A stretch of 64,000 bases of DNA. It comes from Paraphoma chrysanthemicola. Taxonomy: Eukaryota > Ascomycota > Dothideomycetes > Pleosporales > Phaeosphaeriaceae. The position numbers and the translations under genes are program-made. Each line of letters begins with the position of its first letter. Position 1 is the stretch's first letter. The notes beneath the pieces are model-generated. The model had not been told where the DNA came from, made no database searches, and saw only the letters and a list, made by a program, of their open reading frames with translations. Below are positions 20,920 through 30,805 of the stretch, piece after piece. The stretch spans positions 620,001 to 684,000 of the forward strand of contig JAGMWG010000022.1 of assembly GCA_020744225.1 (NCBI GenBank), written 5' to 3'.

Positions 20920-23601
20920 ATGGTCAACGAAAGCGAATACTCTGTAGCGGATTACGAAGGCCATTATGTTCTTCCCGATGCCAAAGAAGCGCCCCTTGCC
21001 ATTCGCCTCATCCAAATTCAGCCGCGCAAGCCTGACGAAAGTCCATTTTCAAGTACAATCAAATTGAAGATGCGTGTCGTGAATCTCGCAAGTTCATATT
21101 TGCTGAAAGGAGAGAGTGTCGAGCTAACAGGGAGGCCATCTGTGAGATTTGACGAGGAGATGAACGTGGAGCAGCCAGAGGAGTACTTCGGAATACCGCG
21201 AAGCTCGATGCCAATGTGGAACACGGCACAGGATGAACAACCGCCCGAACATGAAAAGCTGGGTAGACTCAGTCGCTTGGCTAGCAAATTAAGTTTGAAA
21301 GCGAAGGCTCCTAAGAAAGACCTCACCATTGTCCCTATGAATGAGATTCCAGAAGGAGAGCCAAAGATGCGGGATAGGTTTACGTGGGGAAATTATGTGG
21401 CCATGTCCTATTCATGGGGAAAGAAGGAGGAGTGGGAGATGACGGATGAAGATCGGAAAGAAGCTGCAGAGAAAGAAGAGGCAAGAAAAAAGAGGTGGAA
21501 CAACTTGAGCTACGACTCTAGTGACGACGAAGAAGAAAAACACACTAATGACCAATACACAGACGGCGAAGTCCACCATGTGCTTCTTGACGGTCGGCGT
21601 ATTCGAGTGCGCTACAACCTTTGGGCCGCCCTACTCGCTTTTAGAGAAATGAAGCCCTTTCAAAGCACATGGCTATGGAACGACGCATTATGCATCAACC
21701 AGCAGATGACGGACGCAGGATTCAAAGAAAGAGCAAGACAGATCCCACTAATGTCCGTCATCTATCGTCAAGCCGGTAACATCATCGTTCACCTTGGCGG
21801 CGGTTACTTCCGCGATGAAGACACCCCATGGGTTCTGGACTACCTCCAGGGCATCAGTGCAAATTACCGGACCGAATACTACGAGGCGCTTGACCACGCC
21901 GAGCCCATCATTGCACAGTCCCATCGGCAGAAAGCCAAAGTCCAGCTCGAGCGGTCGGCGAAGGAGTGGGTGGAAGGTGTGAAAGCCGATCTCCAAAAGT
22001 CTGCACGACAGGGCGATAACGACTACGCCATGATCTCACTGTACGATTTCTTCGATCGCCCATACTGGCGAAGACTCTGGATCATCCAGGAACTCGCCAT
22101 GGCTCATCCTAGCGCGCCCATCCTGTGTGGTGATTTTGTCACGCAGTGGCGATATATTCGCGACGGCGCGTTGTTGTTGAGCATGATGGCGGACACAGTT
22201 CGCGATGCGATGCAGCGTGCGCTCAAACGAGAGAATAGGACGATGAAGAGTGAGCCGTCTTTCGAACATGTCGCTGCTATTGCGGAGCTTTCTGTGTCTG
22301 GAACCAGGAAGTCGGTGCAGCAGACTGATGAGTTACTGCTGCTGTTGAAGCCCGGCGTTATGGAGACGAAACATCACTCGAACTCTCTAAGGGTGACATC
22401 AAACGGTATTGGGGGAATGCGTATGCCGCTTATGAAGACACTGCCTGGCTCGCCAATTCAGCAATCGCTCACGCTCGCTGCTGACGCCCAGTGCTTCATG
22501 GACAAGGATAGGGTCTTGGGGCTACTTGCAATTCCCGCGCTCTCGACGCTACCTTTACACAATGCTACTCACTTTGCCAGTTTACCGACGACGGATATCT
22601 ACGTCCAATATGCCAAAGCATGTATCCAAGCCGACCACTCGCTGGGTATCTTCGCCTTTCTTGAAGGAGGCATGTCTAACCCGGACAAAGGAAGACGCGT
22701 CCCATCATGGTGTCCTGCATTCCATCTCAAATCCAAGATTGGCCGCCTCCAGGGTGATTGGCACCCGCATCCACGACGCCCGAAATATACTCGGGGCGAC
22801 TCCGAGTCATGGGACTTCGAGTACGAGTTCGCCCCAAAGTTCGAGGGCGATATTATGACTTGCCCTGGGTGGGTTATCGACTCTGTTGATGGTCTGGGTG
22901 CATTGAGTGCGTCTGATATGTCGTCTATGATGCCTGGGTCATTGTTCAAAGCAGGTCTAGTTCCGCCACGATTCAAGCCCGACTGGTCCGACATCAAAGA
23001 CGAATATGATTATAATTCGAATCCAATTATGCAAGGTGTTCCGACGCGAATCTGGTCTACGCTTGTTGGGGGAACAAGCACGCATGGAAAAAAGGCGCCG
23101 GATAGCTTCAAGTGTCTGCTGACCTCGTTTCCAGAATCAAGGCCGCGCGATAGCGACTTCCTGTACAAGCGCAACTGGGACTTCCTCCAAGCGAACCGCG
23201 ACCTTCCCGTTGGTGGAAAACCGATCTCTTCTTACTTTACCTCGGCTCCTACACCTACTTTCGACCCCGACTTCAGGTATCGCCCCGCTGCCCCCTCCGA
23301 TCCCACCATCACAGAGGCCCATCGCGCGATGGAAGCTCGAACCAAGTTCCGTCGTTTGATGACGACCTCAAAACGTCCCTTGATGGGCCTTGTGCCGGCG
23401 TCTACGCAGCAGGGAGATATTGTGATTATCTTGTGGTATCATAGTCGGCCACTCATTGCGACGGCGGTGGAGGATAGCGCCAGCGAGGGGTTTAAGTTCC
23501 TGTTGAAAGGAGAGGCGTTTATTCCGGGGATTATGGACGGAGAACTTGTTGATTCTGGGGAGCTGGAGGGTATGGAGATGACGAATTTCAAGTTTTGCTA
23601 G
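20920..23601 (+). CDS. HET-domain (heterokaryon incompatibility) protein, 893 aa
   Basis: A HET domain (PF06985) protein; such proteins act in non-self recognition and programmed cell death between incompatible strains, though most copies have no known partner. Intronless. Motifs are YVAMSYSWG (about 159-167), WNDALCINQ (253-261) and RPYWRRLWIIQE (380-391). The domain is split after the first motif by a 45-50-residue acidic/lysine-rich insert (about 170-215, with SSDDEEEK). After the domain comes a long unclassified C-terminus. The ATG at 20920 lies in a good AAGG context; the upstream in-frame extension to 20734 has low complexity and was dropped. No NB-ARC, TPR, ankyrin or WD part is visible. 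Confidence 0.9.
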   Translation: MVNESEYSVADYEGHYVLPDAKEAPLAIRLIQIQPRKPDESPFSSTIKLKMRVVNLASSYLLKGESVELTGRPSVRFDEEMNVEQPEEYFGIPRSSMPMWNTAQDEQPPEHEKLGRLSRLASKLSLKAKAPKKDLTIVPMNEIPEGEPKMRDRFTWGNYVAMSYSWGKKEEWEMTDEDRKEAAEKEEARKKRWNNLSYDSSDDEEEKHTNDQYTDGEVHHVLLDGRRIRVRYNLWAALLAFREMKPFQSTWLWNDALCINQQMTDAGFKERARQIPLMSVIYRQAGNIIVHLGGGYFRDEDTPWVLDYLQGISANYRTEYYEALDHAEPIIAQSHRQKAKVQLERSAKEWVEGVKADLQKSARQGDNDYAMISLYDFFDRPYWRRLWIIQELAMAHPSAPILCGDFVTQWRYIRDGALLLSMMADTVRDAMQRALKRENRTMKSEPSFEHVAAIAELSVSGTRKSVQQTDELLLLLKPGVMETKHHSNSLRVTSNGIGGMRMPLMKTLPGSPIQQSLTLAADAQCFMDKDRVLGLLAIPALSTLPLHNATHFASLPTTDIYVQYAKACIQADHSLGIFAFLEGGMSNPDKGRRVPSWCPAFHLKSKIGRLQGDWHPHPRRPKYTRGDSESWDFEYEFAPKFEGDIMTCPGWVIDSVDGLGALSASDMSSMMPGSLFKAGLVPPRFKPDWSDIKDEYDYNSNPIMQGVPTRIWSTLVGGTSTHGKKAPDSFKCLLTSFPESRPRDSDFLYKRNWDFLQANRDLPVGGKPISSYFTSAPTPTFDPDFRYRPAAPSDPTITEAHRAMEARTKFRRLMTTSKRPLMGLVPASTQQGDIVIILWYHSRPLIATAVEDSASEGFKFLLKGEAFIPGIMDGELVDSGELEGMEMTNFKFC

Positions 23602-24209
23602 GTGGTGCAAGTCAGGTAATACTTTACACCAGCCAGTTTCCGTAGTGCGAAACATAAATAGCGCTTGCTTTCGGTTGTGATAACGTTCGATGCACTACAA
23701 CATAGACAAAGGCGGTTTTGAGATTTCTATAATGGATGCCTAGCCTCCATCCCAACTCTACCATCCCAATGAGCCAGGCGAGGATGTTATCCCATGCCTG
23801 GGTGGCTCGCAAGAGTGCTTGCAGACAAACGGCTTTAGATCTGTTGCTGCTGCTCGCTCGCCCACCCCGGGCTGACTCGCTGCCGGCCGACCGCCGAAGA
23901 GCTTGCCGTCTCTTCTCACTCTTACGATGGCTCACTACGGCCGCCACCTAGGCGAAGAAAGATGGCGGTTGTGTTGGAGGTCAGATAGGGGCAGCTACAG
24001 CAGGACAAGGCAGGGATTCGCCCCGCTGTCTATGCAGGTGGCATGTGCGCTGCATGGACGTACAGAAGCCAATCAGAGTGGGCAAAAACGGTCCCAACCT
24101 TGGCATCTTTCGAGACCTTATATTGGTTGTGAAGTAGATCGGTAGTTTTGTATTGTATTTGCATTATCTGAAATCCATTATTTCTCGACCGCGCTTTACA
24201 TCTTCCAAA
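23602..24209. other. Intergenic, no clear gene
   Basis: 608 bases. A 107-codon minus frame (23624-23947) overlaps the HET 3' end and has no recognisable motif. Remaining bases probably hold the 3' UTR of the HET gene and the promoter of the next gene. Confidence 0.35.
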
Positions 24210-24924
24210 ATGCCACCCGTCAACCAGGAAGCTCGTGATGGTCAGCGCACCAATGAACCAAAAGATCTTGAGACACGCACCAACGAGATCGAGAACTTTA
24301 TTGCCATTACTTTTGGTGTTGTTGCCCTCGTTATAAGTTTCGGATTCATGTTGCACTTCTGGCTCAGAGTACTTCAACACTTGCTGTATTGGGTCATTAC
24401 CATGGGGTCGATGCACCTACTATATCAAGGTATGGCTGGAGTCATGTGGTTGTATCGAAAGGTCAGAGGTCTCCAGAATGGAAGACTTCTTTCACTACTG
24501 GATGATGTTGTTGGCTATCCAAAGAAGATGGCTGTGTGTATTCTTCAAATATGGGGTATTCAAATTGGGCACGGGCCTCTTTATGGTAGGTCTAGATGTC
24601 GCTGTGAAGTGTCATATCTGCTAAGATCTTCCAGACCTTTATCCAGAGGAATGGAAACGAGGAAGAGAAGCATGCAAGAATCCTGAAGAGCTCAAGCAAT
24701 ACCTGGCTCAATTTGTCAACTGGGCTGAAGGCTCAGCAGAGGACGACGACGGAGACAATCTTCACGATGACGGCCCAGGCTTTGTCAACCCATACGACGT
24801 CGAGTATGAAGCCAACCCTGTGATATTTTCACATTTGCAAGACCATAACATGCAGCCTCAGCTAGAAAACTCTCTACCAGCTCAGGACAGCTCTAATAGG
24901 CTTGGGAAGGTTATCAAACCCTAG
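24210..24924 (+). CDS. Unrecognised membrane protein (221 aa)
   Basis: Two exons (24210-24585, 24635-24924) with a 49-base GTAGGT...CCAG intron (GCTAAG branch). The start MPPVNQEARD is followed by two or three membrane segments between about 30 and 85 (ITFGVVALVISFGFMLHFW; LLYWVITMGSMHLLY). An acidic tail follows in exon 2 (EDDDGD near 160), ending at TAG. The frame continues open beyond that TAG straight into a zinc-finger sequence. Either this is a complete short gene, or the TAG is a premature stop, or an intron from GTG at 24820 to CCCTAG at 24924 (105 bases, phase 0) removes it and fuses the two parts. Function unknown. Confidence 0.55.
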
Positions 24925-24942
24925 GAGGAACAGCCTCAAGAT

Positions 24943-25417
24943 GTGAGCGGGAAAGATATGAGCTCTGGTATCAAGGAACATCGATCGATAAGCGCCGAGC
25001 AGGAACACCAGCTTTGTACAGCCGAAGTTCCACCACCCGCACCTGCCTGCAATGGACCAGCAACCATGTCAGTCACACTGTCATCATACCCATGCCCGAA
25101 TTGCGGAGAGGTCTTCGACAAGGCATTCAAACGAAGGTCGGCATACATCTGCCCTGATCATGTCTCTCCACCACTGAAAATACTACAGCAGTCATATGAA
25201 CGAGATCCATGTTCATCGCTTCCGGTGGGATCCGGACGGGTGTTACAAGACATTTGGGAATCGAACGAATCTCGAGCGTCACAAAACAACGCATGATGAC
25301 ACCACACCCATGCAAGACGTTTTTCAGTGTTCAAACCTGTGGCGTAAGACGCCGGAGACGAGATTTACACGAAAGGACAATTTTGAACGGCACGGAAAGT
25401 GCTGTGTGGCATTTTAA
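24943..25417 (+). CDS. C2H2 zinc-finger protein or C-terminal exon(s) of the preceding gene
   Basis: In the same frame as the gene before it. Residues YPCPNCGEVFDKAFKR give the first half of a finger. A 52-base intron (25137-25188, weak donor GTCGGC, acceptor CTACAG) would complete it as C-x2-C-x12-H-x4-H (SSHMNEIH). The next unit, GCYKTFGNRTNLERHKTTH, has His-x3-His and one Cys but a Trp where the first Cys is expected. A third unit (RFTRKDNFERHGKCC) is partial. Probably a DNA- or RNA-binding protein in origin. The weak donor and lost ligand suggest decay; an intact spliced fusion with the membrane segment upstream cannot be excluded. Confidence 0.4.
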
Positions 25418-25544
25418 AACGTCACAAATCAATCGAAAAACTTGCATTCAACGGCCGCTGCGATGGATTCATCATATTCATGCTAGCTGCGACTCTGCTT
25501 TCACAATTGCTATCTCAGCCCAATGTCTTTCCCAAGCCTCTACT

Positions 25545-26420
25545 TCATGTGTTTGACCGCTTCTGTGATGTGTAATCTCCACCGCTAAGCCAAGTTCGCC
25601 TTGCCACAAGATCTGGCTCAGGCACATCTAGAGCTCGCCGGACATTCAGTTTAGACTTCCATGTTGACCCCTCTGGCGGCGTTTCCGCCTGCAATCGAAT
25701 GTCTTGAGCACCGACCTTTGCGCCGATGTCCCTTGTGCCGGCACTGGGGCGAATGTGGGCGCCGAAGAGACCCTGGTAGCTGGGTCCAACAGGTCGATGA
25801 TCTAAGAGAATCTTGCAGAGGTTTGGGAGCCTCGCAATGGCCTTGAACAAGTCATTCGTAAAGGCGTACTGGTCAGCACATGCGGTACGGTAGGCCAGGG
25901 CGTGGTTTTTGGTCCAGTTTCGCCGATCTTTTGGAGATGCCCATTGCACGCTCATAGTCTTCCGTGTCCCGTCTGCGAGCTCGACCACGGGCCAGATAGG
26001 CCAAGACGTGTTTACGTGCAAACATAGTCCTGGTGTCAAGAGTCCTGTCCAATCGCGTAGGATATGTGGCCCGTTGTTCAATAGGTTCTCCAGCCAACAG
26101 TTCAGTTGCTCAGGTCCAAATTCGAGCTCCTTCACATATGTTCGTAGCTGCGCATCCCGCGAGATTGCGACCAGCTTCTCTACACTCCAGAGCGTGAGAC
26201 TGAACTTTGGTCGATAGCGAAGGCGCTGTTCGACACCGCCTCTTGCCTTGGTATGTATGGCTTGGCTGGCTCGCGCAAGGCTGCAGGCATCGGAATGGTC
26301 GAGAATGAAGTCGCCCGTGTTGTTTCATCGATTTCTCGCGAGGCATATCATGGTCCATATCTCAGCGGGTAGGCCTTCGGCCGTGGCTGGTGGTCTTGGT
26401 AGCAGGTTGAATGTGGCCAT
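25545..26420 (-). pseudogene. F-box-like protein gene interrupted by one in-frame TGA
   Basis: The frame from ATG 26420 reads MATFNLLPRPPATAEGLPAEIWTMIC, an F-box-like start (LPAEIW), then TGA at 26327-26325 after 31 codons. It continues uninterrupted for 260 codons (GDFILDHSDACSLARAS..., VKELEFGPEQL...) to a stop at 25545. No GT exists between the ATG and the TGA, so an intron cannot remove it, and no in-frame ATG follows soon after. Fungal F-box proteins usually recruit targets to SCF ubiquitin ligases. A single stop in an otherwise open frame suggests a recent loss or a polymorphism. Confidence 0.6.
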
Positions 26421-26966
26421 AATGGATGGTGGATTGAGCGAAGGAACCTAGCGTAATTCAGTGAGAGGAGAGAAAGAATTTGGGCACTCTGTGTTTGCGA
26501 CAGTTTTATTACGTCATATCATTTGGTTGGAGTAATTCAGCGCGCAAGGCCCAAGCAGCACGGTCGGTGCTCGGAACGGTGCTCGGTGAAAGTGAAAGCT
26601 GGAGAGCCATACGGCGCGCCGGACAATAAGAAGCATCTACAATAGCATCTTCGGACTATCTGCAGACTATCGTCTTTAATATATTATTGTAAATCCTGCT
26701 CATATTCGGATCAGTCTTATTGTAGAGCCCGTGAACTTTAACGCACTGATACCGTACAGCAACTGGTATTGTAAATATGTTCTGAGCCGAAGGTGCTATT
26801 GTAGGCTGGCACAATAGACCCAGGGGGTATGAGATACTGTATATAGTCTCACCCGTTTCCACCAAGTCTTCTTTTTCTCTAGACATCACAGGCACTTCCA
26901 GACATTTTTGACATCACAAGCCTTTCAAGCCACTTCATCATCATCACCACCATCACCACCACCACC
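26421..26966. other. Promoter region with CAT/CAC triplet run
   Basis: 546 bases. Just before the next ATG (26936-26966) there is a run of CATCAC-type triplets. Further up is an AT-rich part (26640-26720). No gene seen. Confidence 0.4.
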
Positions 26967-27867
26967 ATGTCTCTCCTCGAGTTCTTTGCGCTGGTCGCAC
27001 TCATCGGCTTCCTAGTGGCTGGTGCATACGCCTGCCGGCTGGAGCTCCGCATTCAGCACCTTCTCGACCTCCTCGCCGTCGCCAACTCCTTGCACGCCAG
27101 CGCGCATCCCGCCACCAACACCCTTGGAGACTTCGAGGCACTCCAAGATCGACTCAAGACCTCACAGGACGACAACTGCCGCCTACGGGCCACCATACAC
27201 GACCTCAACGCCAAGGACCAGAGGCTTGAGAACCTCCTTGCTGCTGAGCGTGGCTCACGACGATCCCGGGTTTCGGAGGGTCAGCAGACGGTGGTTGAGC
27301 TTAGCTCCCACCTGAAGCGCCTCCAGGGGTCTCTCGCCGAGAAGTCCGCTTCTCTCCACTCCCTCTCCGCCGCCCACGACGCCCTTCGCCGCTCCGCCGA
27401 CCTCGACCGCGTCGAGATGGATCGTCTCCAGCGCACGATCTCCGACCAGGCGACCTCCCTCTGGCAACGCGACGTCATTGTGGCCAGGTTCAACACCGTC
27501 ACCGAGTTCATTCACCAGATGGTGGCTGCCGGCGGCCTTCAGATGGTGGTGACGGTGTTGTTCCTGGGCCTATTCGCGTACTACGGCGGATACGACCTTG
27601 GTGAGCTTGGGATCGACACCCAGAAGTTCGAGTCGTACTTTGAGTACGCAAGGGCAATGGCAGACGGGCTGCCTTGCCCTCTCCTTCCTCAAGGCAAGTC
27701 TCACTCTCTATTCCAGTTGCCTTCATCTCATCATGCTAACTTCCTTCACAGGCGGCTTCAGACTTTCTGGGATCCAATTCCCGCTCACCGGTGTGCGTGT
27801 GGTCGGCACACGCATCATTCAACTTGGCAACACCTTCCTCTCGCGCTCGGCTCCTTTCTCGGCTTGA
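26967..27867 (+). CDS. Coiled-coil membrane protein, unrecognised (280 aa)
   Basis: An N-terminal membrane segment (residues 4-22) is followed by a long heptad-rich coiled coil (about 55-165, many Leu/Arg/Glu) and a second membrane segment (about 186-208, VVTVLFLGLFAYYGGY). Exon 1 (26967-27693) ends at AAG|GCAAGT, a good GC-type donor; a CTAAC branch and CACAG acceptor end the 58-base intron at 27751. Exon 2 (27752-27867) reads GGFRLSGIQFPLTGV and stops at TGA. Without the GC-AG intron the frame stays open to 27896 but gives less protein-like sequence. High-GC codon use contrasts with its surroundings. No known family. The 80-codon Pro/Thr/Ala-rich frame at 27907-28146 may be an unrelated small gene or a further exon. 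Confidence 0.6.
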
Positions 27868-28313
27868 GGTCAAGGTCATTCTGCTGGTCAGGTTAATCTT
27901 CCTCCGATGCCAAACCCTCCACTCGGAAACGTGCTGGACACACCGCTAGCGAAGAAGGCTGCCAATGTTCCTGCTGTGTCGGCCACCGCCACCACCACCA
28001 CCACCACTACCGCCACCAAGCCTGCTGCCGCTGCTCCTCTTGCCGGCCCAATTCCCGCGCCGCCCTCTCAGCCCGCCAAGGCGGAGACGAAAAACCTGGC
28101 TTTCCAGCCATCGAAGAAGCCTGGCTCGTTTGGTGTTCAGAAGTGATGCATTTTGTAATTTGAAATGCTCAACGATTGTATGGTAGTTCTGGCGTTTGCC
28201 TTTCCATTGATATACCTGCTGGTCAGGTCGGGTTTCAGATTGTTTAACGATTGTACATTACTTTGCTCTTGGCTTCCCCTCATCACGCCTGCTGGTCAGG
28301 TCGTGTAATGCCA
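27868..28313. other. Spacer with low-complexity ORF and a repeated decamer
   Basis: 446 bases. Contains a plus-strand 79-residue frame at 27907-28146 (MPNPPLGNVLDTPLAKK..., with a Thr run from ACC repeats). The decamer CTGGTCAGGT occurs three times, around 27886, 28220 and 28291. Meaning unknown. Confidence 0.4.
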
Positions 28314-29120
28314 TTATATTCCCTCCTCGAACACTTGCTTGATCACTTTGATCCATTGATCCATTCCTCCTTGACATCCACGAACGATCCTGGTCTGTAG
28401 CTTTGGATGCGCCCGATACGATCTTTGCAGCTTCCATTCTTGGAAAACTTCCTCTTCCATGCAGATGCGAAGATTTCCCGGAAGCGGGCTGGCTCCTAGA
28501 ATCGTCTCTGTAGTTAATCCAATTTCCCAATTTTGGAGTGCACCAGTGGTTTTTAGCTTTCCGCAAAGCCGGCTCATATATCTATCATCTTCGATAAGCT
28601 TGTGTGCAATGTCTAGGCTGCCTCGGAACAACGATTGATATGAATTTGCACATATATCGATGTTCTGGGAGTTATGGCTCAATCTGGTATGGTGGGCACG
28701 AACCGTTATGCGTGGATGCGCAGCGCAGGATTCCTTGGCAACTTGTAAACCGGCTTGTGACGTTTGGCCAGTGATGGCATTGACTTTTGCGACATATATC
28801 GTTTTGAGGTACTTGAAGTACTGCTCAGGGTAGTCGTTGACGAAGTAAGCTAGATCGGCGAAAGTGTCAAAGTGCAGTTCATTGTGTCGGAGCTCGAGGC
28901 CGTGCGTTTCACTTTTGAGTTGGCGACATGCCTGTTGAATGTGATTTCTCACTGGATGAGGTCTTGTTGTATAAGTCTGTCGATCGACGGAGACTTTACC
29001 AAAGACGCGTTCAAAGAAATGTCCAACATCGTCGTCCGCGATGCGATATTGGAGACCGTACGCGTAGTCGAAGGCGTAAGCATACAATTCGTTTCGAACT
29101 TCCCCTGGCAAGTCCAGCAA
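28314..29120 (-). CDS. LPGEVRN-family protein, copy A, lacking an AUG start
   Basis: First of three minus-strand paralogs in the window (others at 39184-39972 and 40402-41298). It shares the start LPGEVRNELYAYAF, the middle motif (H)FDTFADLAYF, a SCAAHPRITVRAHH segment and the end MDQWIKVIKQVFEEGI. Proteins with an LPxE(L/V)RNxIY start are common, expanded orphans in Dothideomycete genomes and often score weakly as F-box-like. In this copy the open frame runs back to a TAG near 29098+98 bases (29196-29198) without any ATG; the first candidate codon is TTG at 29120. No plausible 5' exon was found. Either a non-AUG start, an undetected exon, or start-codon loss. Confidence 0.55.
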   Translation of the reverse strand: MLDLPGEVRNELYAYAFDYAYGLQYRIADDDVGHFFERVFGKVSVDRQTYTTRPHPVRNHIQQACRQLKSETHGLELRHNELHFDTFADLAYFVNDYPEQYFKYLKTIYVAKVNAITGQTSQAGLQVAKESCAAHPRITVRAHHTRLSHNSQNIDICANSYQSLFRGSLDIAHKLIEDDRYMSRLCGKLKTTGALQNWEIGLTTETILGASPLPGNLRICMEEEVFQEWKLQRSYRAHPKLQTRIVRGCQGGMDQWIKVIKQVFEEGI

Positions 29121-30805
29121 AAGCCTAGACAGCTTCCTTGCAGGTACACAAGTAATTCTGGCCAGACAAGTGGTAGTTGAGATGTTGTCGTTGTGCTATT
29201 GTGGGTTGTAACTTGCGAGTTGTGCTTTTTGCGTCGCTAGAAGGGCAAATTATGTATAGCAGCTGTATCTGATAGAGCAAAAGGTTGGCCGTACATTATG
29301 TTCGTATTGCATCTCTTCGTTGTTTACGTCAGATTAAGCGGTGATTGCATATAATCGCAATCTATTTGAACTAACGTCACCCCACTGCGAAGAGAGGCAC
29401 ACAATGAAGCGAGACAAATCACAGGTACTTTGAGCTGAAAGAACACTTACAAACCAGCAACGTCTATATAGTGAATTTACTTGCCGAAACAATATGAAAG
29501 AGCTTCTCAAGTGCAAGTCTTGCGTTCTGAATTCAAAGGTGACAAGTCCTTCAGTATTCTTTACAGCTCGTCGACAAGAGCATCCGATTGGATCGTTAAA
29601 TACACCTCAGTCTACCGTATCGCTCTGCAGCTAATCGCTGTTGTATGTTGTGTATATCCAATATCGTGCACTAGATCAAGTTCTGGGGTTCAACGGCTCT
29701 TGTTAGCTGAATAGCTGCCGAAAAGCGGATGATCTTGTCGCCACCTTAGTCAGTACTCGAAACTTGAGCGCACAAGAGGAAACGCGACCTGCACGGACGA
29801 TGCTCCAGTATTGGAGATAACGTAGGAGTCTCAGTAATATCCCTCACCACGTAACGAGAAGTACTGCGTAACGAGAAAATCAAAGGGTACTTTAACTTCA
29901 AGGCAGTGGACTTCTATATCAAGACTGCTATGCTATGCTGTTTAGGGTAGATTATAGTGGTTATCCTATACCTTCCTAACAATTTACTTAGTAAAGTTAC
30001 CAACCTCATCGTCGCCTTCGTGCTTTAGAAGTTGGGCCTCTTGTTGTTGGGTAGCACGACTCTCCTACTTTAGCTCTAATATTACATTCCTATTACTCTC
30101 AAGGTCAAAATAATACAGCGCCCATTTCTTATAGCTAGACCACACGCTGATAGGTCCTTATCAGCCCTGTGGCGGGTGTTACGGGACGATACATGAAACA
30201 TCGCTACCTGGTTCTGTACTTTGCCATCCTAAGCGAGTGACCCTGGTCATCACTGACGGTCAATGCGCGTCTTACATAATAATACATTACACGGTAACTT
30301 AGATTATAAGGATAAGCATTACATGGTCGTTGGCTGGTTCAGGTGTGGCGGTGCGCTAACCCTACAAGTCGGCCTACCCCGCCCGGGCTGAGCATTGCTA
30401 TACCCTTCACAACTCGAAACAACAACATTCGACTCACAGAACTTTAACACCGTCACTCACGAAATACGTTTCCTAGGTATTGCTTCGCGGCCTTTCTATC
30501 TGTATGCTCGCTGACCTTGATAGCTAGGACTGATACTCTGTGCTCGATGAACGAACGAGGGGCCCAAATCGTCTCTTGATTTAGGCTGCTGCATTTGAAC
30601 CCGGCCAGACCCATTCCTACCGCTTGCCCCGTGCCCAACCCTATACGAAACAATGCGTCTTTTGTGATGGAGCAAAATACCGAATTCAGCATTACCGACG
30701 ATCTGGCAGAAATCTTGACCGGGCTAAACTTCGAAAACACCTGGATGATCAGCTCGAGACAACAATCATACAAAACACCCTGTGGCTAAAATTCGGCCAA
30801 AGACA
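29121..30805. other. Intergenic region with a repeat relic
   Basis: 1.7 kb without a supported gene. 29830-30130 looks like a decayed repeat (listed separately). Two overlapping short plus frames just before the HET gene (30595-30818) have no family match; one (KQCVFCDGAKYRIQHY...) could be leftover coding sequence. Confidence 0.4.
29830..30130 (-). repeat. Probable RIP-decayed mobile-element relic
   Basis: AT-shifted sequence rich in TA steps. Read on the minus strand it gives short coding-like stretches with stops (for example RATQQQEAQLLKHEGDDE). This pattern of a stop-riddled frame in TA-rich DNA is what RIP leaves of transposon coding sequence. The element type was not identified. Confidence 0.35.
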
